Below are positions 12,226 through 21,122 of a DNA stretch of 64,000 nucleotides, piece by piece (position 1 is the stretch's first letter; the number at the start of each line of letters is the position of its first letter). The position numbers and the translations under genes were made by a program. Origin of the DNA: Acholoe squamosa (taxonomy: Eukaryota; Annelida; Polychaeta; Phyllodocida; Polynoidae); the NCBI GenBank assembly GCA_949317995.1, contig OX439044.1, forward strand, positions 52,966,166 to 53,030,165, given 5' to 3'. The notes below the pieces were generated by a model that saw only the letters and a program-made list of their open reading frames with translations, was not told the DNA's origin and made no database searches.

Positions 12226-12475
12226 CCTTGTGTTGTCCTGTGACCACCCCTTCCCCCAGTTGTCCTGTAACCACCCATTTTCCTTGCAGTGCTGTGACCA
12301 GCCTTTCCATGTGCAGTCCTGTGACCAGCCTTTCCTCACCTTGTCCTGTGACCACCCTTTCCTCACTTTGTCTTGTGACCACCCCTGCATCATGTTGTCC
12401 TGTAACCACCCCCTCATGTTGTCCTGTGACCACCCCTGCATCATGTTGTCCTGTGACATCCTTTTCCTCGTGCAT
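12226..12475 (-). repeat. Inverted degenerate 27-bp units, right arm of FB1
   Basis: Units read TTGTCCTGTGACCACCC, the reverse complement of the left-arm motif. They are more diverged and about a quarter as many. Confidence 0.9.
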
Positions 12476-13517
12476 ATAGTGGCACTTTATGCACGAGGAG
12501 CTCTTTCGTATATCATCGGCCCAACCAACCTATACTGAGAGCCTTCAACTATAGATACTTGGGTCTGGAACTTGATGCTGAATTAGGATTTAAAAATCAT
12601 ACCAAAGTTATCCACAATAGTCTGTCTTATAAAACCTACCTGATGGCCAAATTACGGAAATATATTACCCAAAATGCTGCAAGGGATATCCTGGTATCTA
12701 TGATTCTCCCCATCATTGAATATGCTCAAATTATCTATGGTAAAGTTTACATGACTGGTTGGGAGAGGTTAGAAAGTAGTCTTAGAACGTCTCCTAAAAT
12801 TGTGCTACTATCCTATAAGACATGAAGGAATAGAATTCATCAGAGAATTCAGTGGTATTAATACCCTAGCCAATAGATGGGATTTTGCATTATGTATGGC
12901 TGCCTTCAAATATGTCCAAACACTAGAAAACATTGACACCAGAAACATAAATTTATACTAGAAAACATGATTCCAAGCTTGCGGAAACTACCTGGCCAAA
13001 ATTAACCAAAGCTAGGCAATCATATACCCAGAGAGTAAGTCATAGATGGAATAGTTTACCAACAAATATAAGGTGCATTGAATCCCCAATGGTTTATAAC
13101 AGGAAAATAAATGATATGTTAACTTTGTAGGCCATGTCCAGGAAAAGTTCCCACCCCCTGCTTCATAAATATTATCTCTATTACCCCCACATGTGTATGT
13201 TTATCAAAACATCTTAAGTGGCATATATTGATGCACCAACCCACTCCACCAATGACTGTGTAAATATGCTACTAATAGTCAATAATTATCAAACTAACAT
13301 ATGTCATATACTTTTCAGGGCACACAGGCAGACTACGACCTCGGTAAATGGTCCTGCTGCCTGCTTCAAATCCAAAAGAATTGAACTGTTGTACTACCCA
13401 ATTTGCTTCTGTACAGAAATTAATATGTCTAAAGAAGATTTGCTGTACTGGGACAACTCGGATTATTGTGTTCCTCTGATGCAGCCTAAATAAAGAATTT
13501 TGAATTGAATTGAATTG

Positions 13518-15167
13518 TTTGTGAGATAGAAGTTTGGGAATTATGGGAAAACAAAGTTATCAAAGCATTCTGTCAAAAGCTGTTGCATTTTTAAAGCAGA
13601 AATCCAAACAAATTGAGACTCACCTTAATCGCCTCTCTATTAATCCCTCTGATGCTGACAGTGCAACCTCTTTTTGTATTTAAACTGAATGATTGAATTT
13701 TCATAGTATTGACTCATTTAGCCTTGTTGTGTTGTTTATGTAGGAAATGCTGTGGATAAATACAAAGCCTGAACGTAATTCTTAAATCTAATACATTGAA
13801 TTCATAAGTGTGCACTTGGAATATTGGAAAATGTAAAATTGTTTGTTACTTGTGAGATTAACTTGCCAGTAATTGTTCTACTATTGAAATGCATGCTATA
13901 TTGGGAATTATCAGCTAGCCTCATATGCAGACTTATTATCTTGTAATGGAATCACTGATATAGGGGACAGGCATATATTGCATGATTCACAATCACTGTC
14001 TCTTCATAAAATATATATATGTAATTGTTGCAAAAATGTATCCAAGGTGAACATTTTATTAATTCATTGGAAGATAGATTCATAGTATGATGTGGCGTTG
14101 TGAAAATATGAACATGTCACGTATTATTCTATGAAAAGATGGTACTATCGTTGCTATTACCAAATGATTCCAGAGAGCTGACAGATGTGTCCCTTTAATC
14201 AATTATGATACATTCATAAGTAGGGGGAGCAAATCAAGTGGGTTGTGTAAAGTATGATTAACCTACAATCTACTGTTATCCTGAAAGCAGGTGCAGGGTC
14301 TGATTATGTAGATTAAGCATCTAATGCAATACCAATGTTGGTACCACATGATGACTATGGCTAAGTAGTTTTTTACCAGAACATCCCAATTCACGAACTC
14401 GTCCTTTATGACATGTGATTTGAACTGGGACCTTTAGACAACTGTCAGATGTTGATGTAATTTGGCAAGAAGTGAGATGCAGCAAAAATTATTTGGACAC
14501 ATTTTGCCAGTCAAAATGATCCTGTATATCAGCTTCTCTAATTGGTAAGGTAGTTCAAAGATAAAATGATAGCCCAGATATGAGTGACATACATGCCTTT
14601 AGCACTAAACCCATATCATTCACTCTGTCCAAGACAAATAGTACTACGAAGTCCTAAGTTTTATGAAAACCACACCATTCAAAGAGGGTGGGAGTGGGGG
14701 GAAAGTTTATAAGGCATATTTTGTTATGAACGCCTGGTGAGAAAAGGTAAAGTGTGTCACCCGTTGCAACCGGGGTTGAGAGTTGCTCAGTGATTAGCAG
14801 AAAGGGGCCACTGGGCTGAGTCCTTGAGAGTCTGTTGAGTACTTGGAACCACCACTAGGTGGAGTATGAATTTGCCTGTCAGTCTCATTACCCGCTATTT
14901 ATCAATTACTGATAATGAGCATCTGTTACCCAAGCCGTCCTATCTGCCACAAGACCAAGTACATTTTGTTTATGTTGGCAGAATCTACCTCAATTGAACA
15001 GGATGGACAACACTCTTTCAAATTGAGATTTAGAAGTGGTGTTATATGCAAGTGCATTGTACATCATTTCTTTTTCTACATCTACATATTATAAATGTAG
15101 AAATGTAAAATCTGTATTTTTTTTTTCATCTCCTGCCATAACGTTTATAAATGGCAATGAGAAAGAA
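13518..15167. other. Unassigned stretch
   Basis: AT-rich with no gene or repeat I can support. A tRNA-like fragment near 14775 is too weak to call. Confidence 0.35.
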
Positions 15168-15183
15168 GGAAAGAGAGAGAGAT

Positions 15184-15232
<49 letters not shown>
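15168..15232. repeat. (GA)n microsatellite
   Basis: About 60 bp of GA dinucleotides, slightly interrupted at the left. Confidence 0.95.
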
Positions 15233-15236
<4 letters not shown>

Positions 15237-15636
15237 GGGTTGGAAGAATAAAACCAGCAAAAATAAATGGGAAGTGAAAACAACCTTACAGGAGGAAGTA
15301 GATGACACCAGTAAAAACGTGGCAAAACATCTTTCCCAGGTCGATCTCGTTATGGAAAGAGGTGTCATTTTTCTCCGGGCCAGCAAGTCTTTTCCTGGGG
15401 TGGGCAAAAAGGGACAAAAACTGCAGAAAGCCCAAATCATGAGAAATAGGTTTCTTTCACCTCAGAGAAAATAAAGAAAAAGTATCTAAACGGCTGCCTA
15501 ATCTAGTGCTTAACATTTCGTAAATCATGATGAAGTTGATTACTGTTTATACTATGTTTACATGTGTATGCATAATTTTATAAAGAAATATGTTTTGCAA
15601 TTACCTGATGGATCTTTCTCTTTCTGTCTTTTTCAG

Positions 15637-15689
15637 GTCAGTAAGTTGATGTTTGGTGATGTATATAGGCCACCATGACATCAGGAACA
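15637..15689 (+). CDS. Candidate start-codon exon (53 bp)
   Basis: An excellent acceptor (TTTCTGTCTTTTTCAG) is followed by 53 bp and a consensus donor (ACA then GTAAGT). All three frames contain a stop when read through the whole segment, so it can only be a 5'-UTR exon with the start near its end. An ATG in near-ideal Kozak context (GCCACCATGA) opens MTSGT and leaves in phase 0. A short upstream frame begins at the ATG in TTGATGTTT. This could be the first coding exon of the chain described under 34448-34661. Acceptor and donor are strong; the gene identity is unknown. Confidence 0.35.
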
Positions 15690-15748
15690 GTAAGTCAGCA
15701 ATACCAGTTAGTTGGTGTCTTTTGATAATCTTTGTACTTAGAACCTAA

Positions 15749-16051
15749 TTAACTCTTTCCAGCCGACTCTATCATTGTTAAAGGTCCCTAGAATACGGCA
15801 TATCAAGGCCCAGGCTCAGGTATTATTGAAACATGAGGTTAAAGTGACCATGGGGAAAGAACCAATGTTTATGAAATGTATTCAATAATGACTGATTTGA
15901 AATCTGTATGTAATTTCCTCTCATATGATACCAAAATACCTGCTATTATTCATCCAAAATAATTATAAATGGGACCCAGGATAATGCTATTACATACTGT
16001 AAATGCCTTCCTCATAGTGCATTAATGCATTGGCCAACTGGAAAGAGTTAA
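15749..16051. mobile_element. MITE with TTAA flanks
   Basis: TTAA at 15749-15752 and at 16048-16051 enclose ends CTCTTTCCAGCCGAC and, in reverse, CTCTTTCCAGTTGGCC. A TTAA duplication with CYCTTT ends fits piggyBac-type elements. Related ends occur at 33463 and 40482. No coding sequence. Confidence 0.65.
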
Positions 16052-16061
16052 TCTATCTACC

Positions 16062-16130
16062 GTAATCTCTCATGTATAAGGCGCGTCTTATACACGAATC
16101 AGGTCGGGTGCGCCTTATTGGATTGGCCTG
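16062..16130. mobile_element. MITE remnant, TATAAGGCGC type
   Basis: TACCGTAATCTCTCATGTAT followed by AAGGCGCGTCTTATACACG and GTGCGCCTTAT resembles a TIR end seen in many animal MITEs. A related copy is at 43310-43612. Confidence 0.35.
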
Positions 16131-16393
16131 AGTTTTCCACATCTAAATTGTGGCATTATGAAAATTATATGACTAGCATCATTTCAGCTTTTTGAAGGTT
16201 TTTCATGTAGAATGTGCATAACTGAGAAAATATCAAGTTAAAGTTAATGTCTGCATGATTTTCAAACATTTGATACCTGCATAACTAGTTGATTAAAATG
16301 TAATTAGATGGGAAATTTGGGGAGGTAGTGACGCGAATGATGTAGCCATATCACGAGAAGATCACAGCAGTACTTTAAAACTCAGTTTTGTTT

Positions 16394-16590
16394 CACTGAA
16401 AACATGGAAAATCCGAAACTAGTCAGTGGTGACGACTTTAGGTCCTCATGTTGACAATACCTAAAACTACAACTTTAGGTGGTCAAAATGACGACTTTAG
16501 ATCATACTGACAATACAGAGTCGTCATATTGATGACTTGGGTTGTCAGGATGACAACCTAAAGTCGTCATTTTGAACACCGAAAATTGTC
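16394..16590. mobile_element. CACTGAAAA MITE family, truncated copy
   Basis: It begins CACTGAAAACATGG, then continues with the GGTGACGACTTTAGGTCCTC block and repeated GACGACTTAGGT/AAAATGACGAC words shared with 47047-47349 and 63718-63882. The right inverted end is missing. Confidence 0.65.
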
Positions 16591-17054
16591 GTTAAACAGC
16601 ACTCTGCCATCTTTCCTCTTGATTATGCTCATTCACTATTCTTTCAGGGTTATGCCATTTGAATTGTTTGAATTAAATATAATGAGAATGTATATCTGAC
16701 ATTATTTATACAGAGAAATCCCATGACATTTAGATTTTACTCATAATACCATAAGTTCATGTCTACATGGTTGATATTAGGGTGCTTTTAGAGTAAACAT
16801 CCCATGAGTAAAGAAATCCATCAATATGAGACCAGCATTCTGTGGTGTCCAGGGCTCCGTTGGTGGATGAGTAACGGTAATTGTTATTAGAGTGAACACT
16901 GGAATCTATATTCATTGCTCAGAAAATGGCCTCACACTGTCAAATAACCTATAATCTAGGCGATGTATGAGATTGTCCAATTCCCTTTGTTGCCATTCTG
17001 TTACAGGGTTATTTTCTGAGTCGTGATTTGCATTCTTTCCCCATGATGCTTCAG

Positions 17055-17112
17055 GAGAATGAATGCTTCTTGAAAATGATAACCATATTTCACAAGGATG
17101 ACTGCCTTTATG
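17055..17112 (+). CDS. Candidate exon (58 bp)
   Basis: An acceptor with a reasonable pyrimidine stretch (TTCTTTCCCCATGATGCTTCAG) precedes a frame starting ENECFLKMITIFHKDDCLY, entering in phase 0. A weak donor (TATG then GTGGCT) gives exit phase 1, which is what the next candidate at 18797 needs. Without that donor the frame continues into the SINE at 17190. Its support is mainly phase agreement with its neighbours. Confidence 0.2.
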
Positions 17113-17189
17113 GTGGCTGGCGGGGATTGTTAGTTCAACATCTGGACACAAGGAGTCTCTGTGTTACATTGGCATTATGGATAAATGAA

Positions 17190-17290
17190 ACATGCAAAAT
17201 GCAAAAATACAGGCAGGCATGGCATGGACCTGAACCCTGGGTCTCCTGAGAGCAAGGCAGAGAGAACTTACACATGAGCCATTAGGACTG
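17190..17290 (-). mobile_element. tRNA-derived SINE head, minus strand
   Basis: On the minus strand AATGGCTCATGTGTAAG resembles a pol III A box, and CAGGGTTCAGGTCC about 35 bp on is a good B box. A similar B box (GGTTCAGGTCCC) is in the SINE at 29818. No 3' tail was defined. Confidence 0.5.
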
Positions 17291-17561
17291 CTGTGTGTGA
17301 CCACCTAGAAAAAATACATATTCTACATGTCACTATTCTAGCCACATCCTTGCATTTCCTATTTCAATCATCCAAAACATTAGAAATATATGCCTGGGTT
17401 CATATGGCAATATTGCATCTAATGCAAAGATAATTATGCTTAAATCCTAAGTGCTTGACAAATCTAATTTGGGGATTTATGTGACAAATCACTATAATAG
17501 TGACATGTACTTGGAATAGCTCTTTTTCGCAGATCTTGTCACATATAAGCCTATATAGCAT

Positions 17562-17783
17562 ACTGTAAAAATAACTGTTAAATCTACCAGGGATCCCTGT
17601 AAAACTGAACACTGAACCACCATAATTGTAAAGCAGGGTGCCACTGTAGTTTTTACAAGAAACCCCAGGTGGGAGTGTGGTGGTACAGGGAATCTCTGTG
17701 AAAATAACAACATCTCTGTGAAAATAACAACGAATCTCTGGCAACTTTGGGATGAGGAACTTTGATGACAATCTTTTACAGTG
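17562..17783. mobile_element. ACTGTAAAA MITE, copy 1
   Basis: Ends ACTGTAAAAATAAC and TTTTACAGT are flanked by GCAT on both sides. The interior shares GGGATCC, CACCATAAT, GTAGTTTT.ACAAGAA and ATCTCTGTGAAAATAA with the copy at 59913-60102. A 17-bp fragment of the same family occurs at about 29479. No coding sequence. Confidence 0.6.
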
Positions 17784-18796
17784 CATTGAATCTTCTGTAT
17801 CTCACAAATATGCATGGGACCCCCGATTATTCTTGGACATATGAAAAGCTCAAATCATTTTTGGACCCTGGTAAAAATATGTCGAAAGCCTAATTACTTT
17901 TAGTATATCCCCGCATGCCACCTTAAGTATGCATCCGCCATAGACTTTTGTGTCATATACTGGTGCCATATGAAAGGTGTTTACTGGCCACATCATTTTA
18001 GGGACTGTCCCGTCTTTGTTGGTCGGTCTCATTCTCACTGAAAAAATACATAATGCAATGAAATTTGACCATAAAAGCAGTATGAGGATGAATTCAATCT
18101 TATTACAGAGACTTTCGATGGTGTTAGTGATTTGGCCCCATTTCCCAGTACACGTCACAGGGTGGCCTTGGACCAATGGATAAGCTCAGAAATGTTTAGT
18201 TATGTCCAGGTTCATGCCCTTTGGTTGGTGTGTACATTAAAACTACCATAGAGTAATAGGTTTTTGGCACAAACAAAAATTTCATTTATGGGTTGTTTAT
18301 GCCACAACCTGAAATCCACATCACATAGCAACTCAAACTCAGTATCATTACAACATGTTTGGAAGAATGATTCAATAGGCCACATTTACTACTAGACCAT
18401 TGGCAGTGTACCAGACACCAAACCTAGGGGGGGGGGTGTCAATGATAATAGTATGTCTCCCCATGAAGTGATGTTTCAGATCTTCAGTTATAGCAGCTTT
18501 TTGAACAGATATCAGGTGCGGTGACGGCGGCATCAGGTGCTCCGAGGGGGATGGCACCACACTGATCGCCTGCATTAATGCAGTCTAAATCAAAGCTGTT
18601 TGGTGATGATAAGGAAGCTTGGAATGTTGTCAGGGTAATGCACCTTGGACATTAGGTCTACACGATCCAATCTTTCAGGTTTGAGTCTAAATTGCACACA
18701 ATTACTGAAAGGGACAACCAGTGCAAATAGGAGGGTGTTGCGCATAGGGGAAAAGATAATTTTGTCTAAAAAGTCTTTGGTCCTCCATCCTTTTAG

Positions 18797-18881
18797 TTGC
18801 TTATGTCGGTCAGTTAGAAGTACCTTTCAATGAAGGTGATATATCTACTCAAAGCAAGATCACAAAAAATAGGGTCACCCA
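18797..18881 (+). CDS. Candidate exon (85 bp)
   Basis: A strong acceptor (GTCCTCCATCCTTTTAG) leads into a segment open in one frame only, reading AYVGQLEVPFNEGDI followed by STQSKITKNRVT. It closes with the consensus donor CCCA then GTAAGG. It enters with two leftover bases and leaves with two (CA). The single usable frame ends exactly at the donor, since reading on gives a stop at once (CAG TAA). Antisense frames in the same interval are judged spurious. No family recognised. Confidence 0.35.
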
Positions 18882-19472
18882 GTAAGGTACCTGCATGTGC
18901 ACTACACACTAATTCTAAACAAGGCAGGTGACTTTTCAGTCTAATGTGGTGAGTACAAGTTGAATGGTGAAGCAGAGCATGACTATAACATGATAGGGTA
19001 CATACGTAATGCTCTCTTTAGCTTTTGTGCAACAGCCTCCAGGTCTACTTTGAGTTCTTGCACTTATTCCTGTTTGCATTAAGGTACCGATCATAAAAAA
19101 TGAATCAATTCCACCACGAAATTGCAAGGGATAATCAGACACATAATTTAATGTTTCGAATGCTACTGGCTTTAGGGGTACTAAAAATATTTGATATTTG
19201 AGTTTGACTCCTGGGATGTCCCATGAACTGCTTTTAGCTTCAAAAGATGAAACTAGCAATAGACAAAATTAAAATTAAATTAAAGAAAGAAATCAATAAT
19301 CTGCAGAGTCTGCAGAATACCCATTTTGTCCACAAAAGTGAACGGAATGGTGATTAAATCATGGTTGACAAAAGGACTGATATCAGTGGATTTAAAGCTT
19401 AAATCTGAAAGGATAAAAGAGGGAGGTGTTCATATTACACTGAGGAACATTTTTGCACTTTCGGAGACACAA

Positions 19473-19553
19473 CTGATCTTGGTCAATTCAAGGGTGCTGA
19501 ATTCAGAAATCATAGGAATAAGCTGACTCTCTTCTCATTTCTGAGCTATTTGA
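19473..19553 (+). repeat. Long-range inverted repeat, left copy
   Basis: CTGATCTTGGTCAATTCAAG, continuing through GGGTGCTGAATTCAGAAATC and TTCTCATTT, recurs inverted at 21037-21119. The two are 1.5 kb apart. They may be two copies of one dispersed element in opposite orientation, or the ends of one larger element. Confidence 0.65.
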
Positions 19554-19939
19554 AGTCATGTATTCTGGATAATACATTTTTCAACATTAAGAAAATGTGA
19601 TATACAGGGTGACCGTGAACCTATTTGTTGCCTATAAAATTATGATTTTCAACTTAATATTATTCAAGTTGTATGTCAACGTATCTGCCTCTGTGTAATA
19701 CTACAGAATTATATACTTGGAAAGCACAATTTCTTCTTATCTAAGGATCACACACTATGATGAATATCCAGCATGTCAATACAAGAGAAACCCAACAGGA
19801 AAATATTCAGTATATATGATGAAATGTGCTATGTTCTCATCAAACAGGTATCCAATATCATAAAATTGTTATGTCATAGGCAATGAATATAGGTTCATAC
19901 TAATTTTAAACCACATTACATCTTTCTTAATCAATGTTG

Positions 19940-20440
19940 AAGACATGTATTACCAGGCTTGGGAAACATTGGCAAGCCCCCTCCGTAGGAGGAGGGAAAA
20001 ACGTTGGCCGATCCTCCAACAATTCTGGTTGAATTTCACATACTGTCAGGTTAGGAATAGATAAATCAATTTGTGCAAGGCAATAATGATTTGTGCAAGG
20101 AGGTTGACCTGAATAGGGGAAGACCTCTTTATCCTCTAGGTATGTGTATGAACACATTCAAAACAAAGTTGTATATGATGAGATATGCTGCATTTACTTC
20201 ATCTCTTATCAGCCATCGCTATGGCAACCAGGAGATAAGAACACTCACTGTGGGTCAGTGTCCAACAGTGGGGAGTTGTCCAACAGTGGGCCAGGCCCCC
20301 ATGTCCACCAGTGGAGAGTTGTCTAACAGTGGGCCAGCTGGCTCCTCCACATACACGTTTATTATTGGACATATGGCCAACGTTTTTCTCAGTTCACCGT
20401 TAGTGTGATGTTACCTTTTCCCAAACCTGATTACTGAGAA
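19940..20440. mobile_element. Candidate TIR element with internal 18-bp repeats
   Basis: The left side has CAGGCTTGGGAAACATTGG and AAAAACGTTGGCC. The right side carries their inverted counterparts (GGCCAACGTTTTT, then CCAAACCTGAT). Between them four degenerate 18-bp units (GTCCAACAGTGGGGAGTT type) lie at about 20260-20335. Borders are approximate. Confidence 0.4.
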
Positions 20441-21036
20441 TATATGAATTTGATGATGGAAAAAATTAGCTTCCTGTCAAACCTTTCACTTATTATGTGA
20501 TTGACTAGACGTCAATCACATACTTATATATACATAGACCGAGGCATAAAACCACATTCAAACAAAGAGGGATTCTGACAGACATAGAAACAAAGAGGGA
20601 AATATGGCCCATACTCTGTCTCTGTACACATTGCTATTGGTGTATATGTTGTTGGTATATAATATAGTTGAAGGTAGCCCATAGGCCATGTAGATGGTAT
20701 GGATAGCATTTACACCTCAGAGACAGAGAATAGGTTGTGTACCAGTTCAGTGGCCATGAACAATAGGAGATTAGTCTATTTCTTCCAGCTTTCATGCACC
20801 AGTGTTCATTAGCCCTTTCAGTGCCACATAGCACCAGTTCACCTTTAGATACAACGGATCAGGAAATGGCATCACATAAACCCTTGAAGGGCAGCAGAAT
20901 GAATAAAAGAATAGAGATTCTGTGGTCGCCATTGAACATTGGACATAGTAGTCAATTACAAGTAGGCCTAAGGCCTAGCCTTTACCTTCATATTTCATAT
21001 TTGTTCTTTTATGAGAATTTTATGCATCTTTAATGT

Positions 21037-21119
21037 CAAATAGCTAAAAAAATGAGAAGAAACCCAGCAAATCCATTATGATTTCTGAATTCAGCACCCT
21101 TGAATTGACCAAGATCAGA
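21037..21119 (-). repeat. Long-range inverted repeat, right copy
   Basis: Reverse-complement partner of 19473-19553, with a small insertion relative to it. Confidence 0.65.
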
Positions 21120-21122
21120 TGG

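Larger units (their letters stand above)
11253..12521. mobile_element. Foldback element FB1, 27-bp tandem arms
   Basis: The element is 1269 bp. Terminal inverted repeats of 62 bp (11253-11314 and 12460-12521) differ at about 14 positions; both start GG and share GATATACGAA and GCACGAGGAAAAGG. Each TIR holds its own dyad (CGTATAGTAGCACTATACG on the left). Inside, about 34 copies of a 27-bp unit (AGGACAGCAC, AAGGAAAAGG, TGGTCAC) run to about 12225. A shorter, more diverged array in the opposite orientation then runs to about 12475. The flanking CAACCAACC at 11244-11252 and 12522-12530 is a perfect 9-bp target duplication. This architecture matches Drosophila Foldback elements; 9-bp duplications also fit Mutator-like transposases. 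No transposase is present. Confidence 0.85.
9540..13130 (+). pseudogene. Endonuclease/reverse transcriptase ORF of non-LTR element 1 (broken)
   Basis: Recognisable pieces in order: endonuclease C-terminus (LDIHIADHLCICLVR, 9670-9924), KPWITNDILQLIQDKN (about 9950), WKESIVTPIPK then NLRPISMLPLISKICEKI (10515-10640), motif A YLDFAKAFDTINHS (10781-10825), GVPQGSILGPLLF (about 10954), the catalytic YADD (11044-11055), then after the foldback insertion NYRYLGLELDAELGF (from about 12550) and the C-terminal SHRWNSLP region (about 13045). Frameshifts occur near 10400, 10550 and 10855, and stops elsewhere. The aspartates of YADD are intact in sequence but the protein cannot be made. The foldback at 11253-12521 is a later insertion. 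Confidence 0.85.
8935..13517 (+). mobile_element. Non-LTR retrotransposon 1, dead and twice interrupted
   Basis: The element begins inside the endonuclease region (LGDFNVDL at about 8949), so it is 5'-truncated. It runs through a reverse transcriptase and a C-terminal region to a 3' end with AATAAAG-type signal and a short (TTGAA)n tail at about 13517. The short-repeat tail instead of poly(A), the GDFN endonuclease motif, GVPQGSILGPLLF and YADD boxes fit the CR1/L2/Jockey group; the clade is not resolved. It carries frameshifts and in-frame stops, plus two insertions (9011-9532 and 11253-12521). Confidence 0.85.

Noticed and set aside
11278..12459. Very long open frames (up to 393 codons) on both strands
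   Set aside because: They are translations of a 27-bp tandem repeat, whose length keeps several frames open; protein repeats in all frames are artefacts.
11315..12475. CRISPR-like array
   Set aside because: Units are contiguous with no unique spacers, and the setting is a eukaryotic foldback element.
15151..15474. Open frame across the GA run (RERERE peptide)
   Set aside because: Simple-repeat translation; no splice or start support.
18590..18822. Minus-strand 76-codon frame with protein-like composition (PERLDRVDLMSKVHYP)
   Set aside because: No good splice sites, and it is antisense to the better supported 18797 exon candidate; chance frames this long are expected here.
18936..19259. Minus-strand 107-codon frame opening after TTTTGTCTATTGCTAG
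   Set aside because: Acceptor is attractive but no consensus donor and no phase partner; kept out of the feature list.
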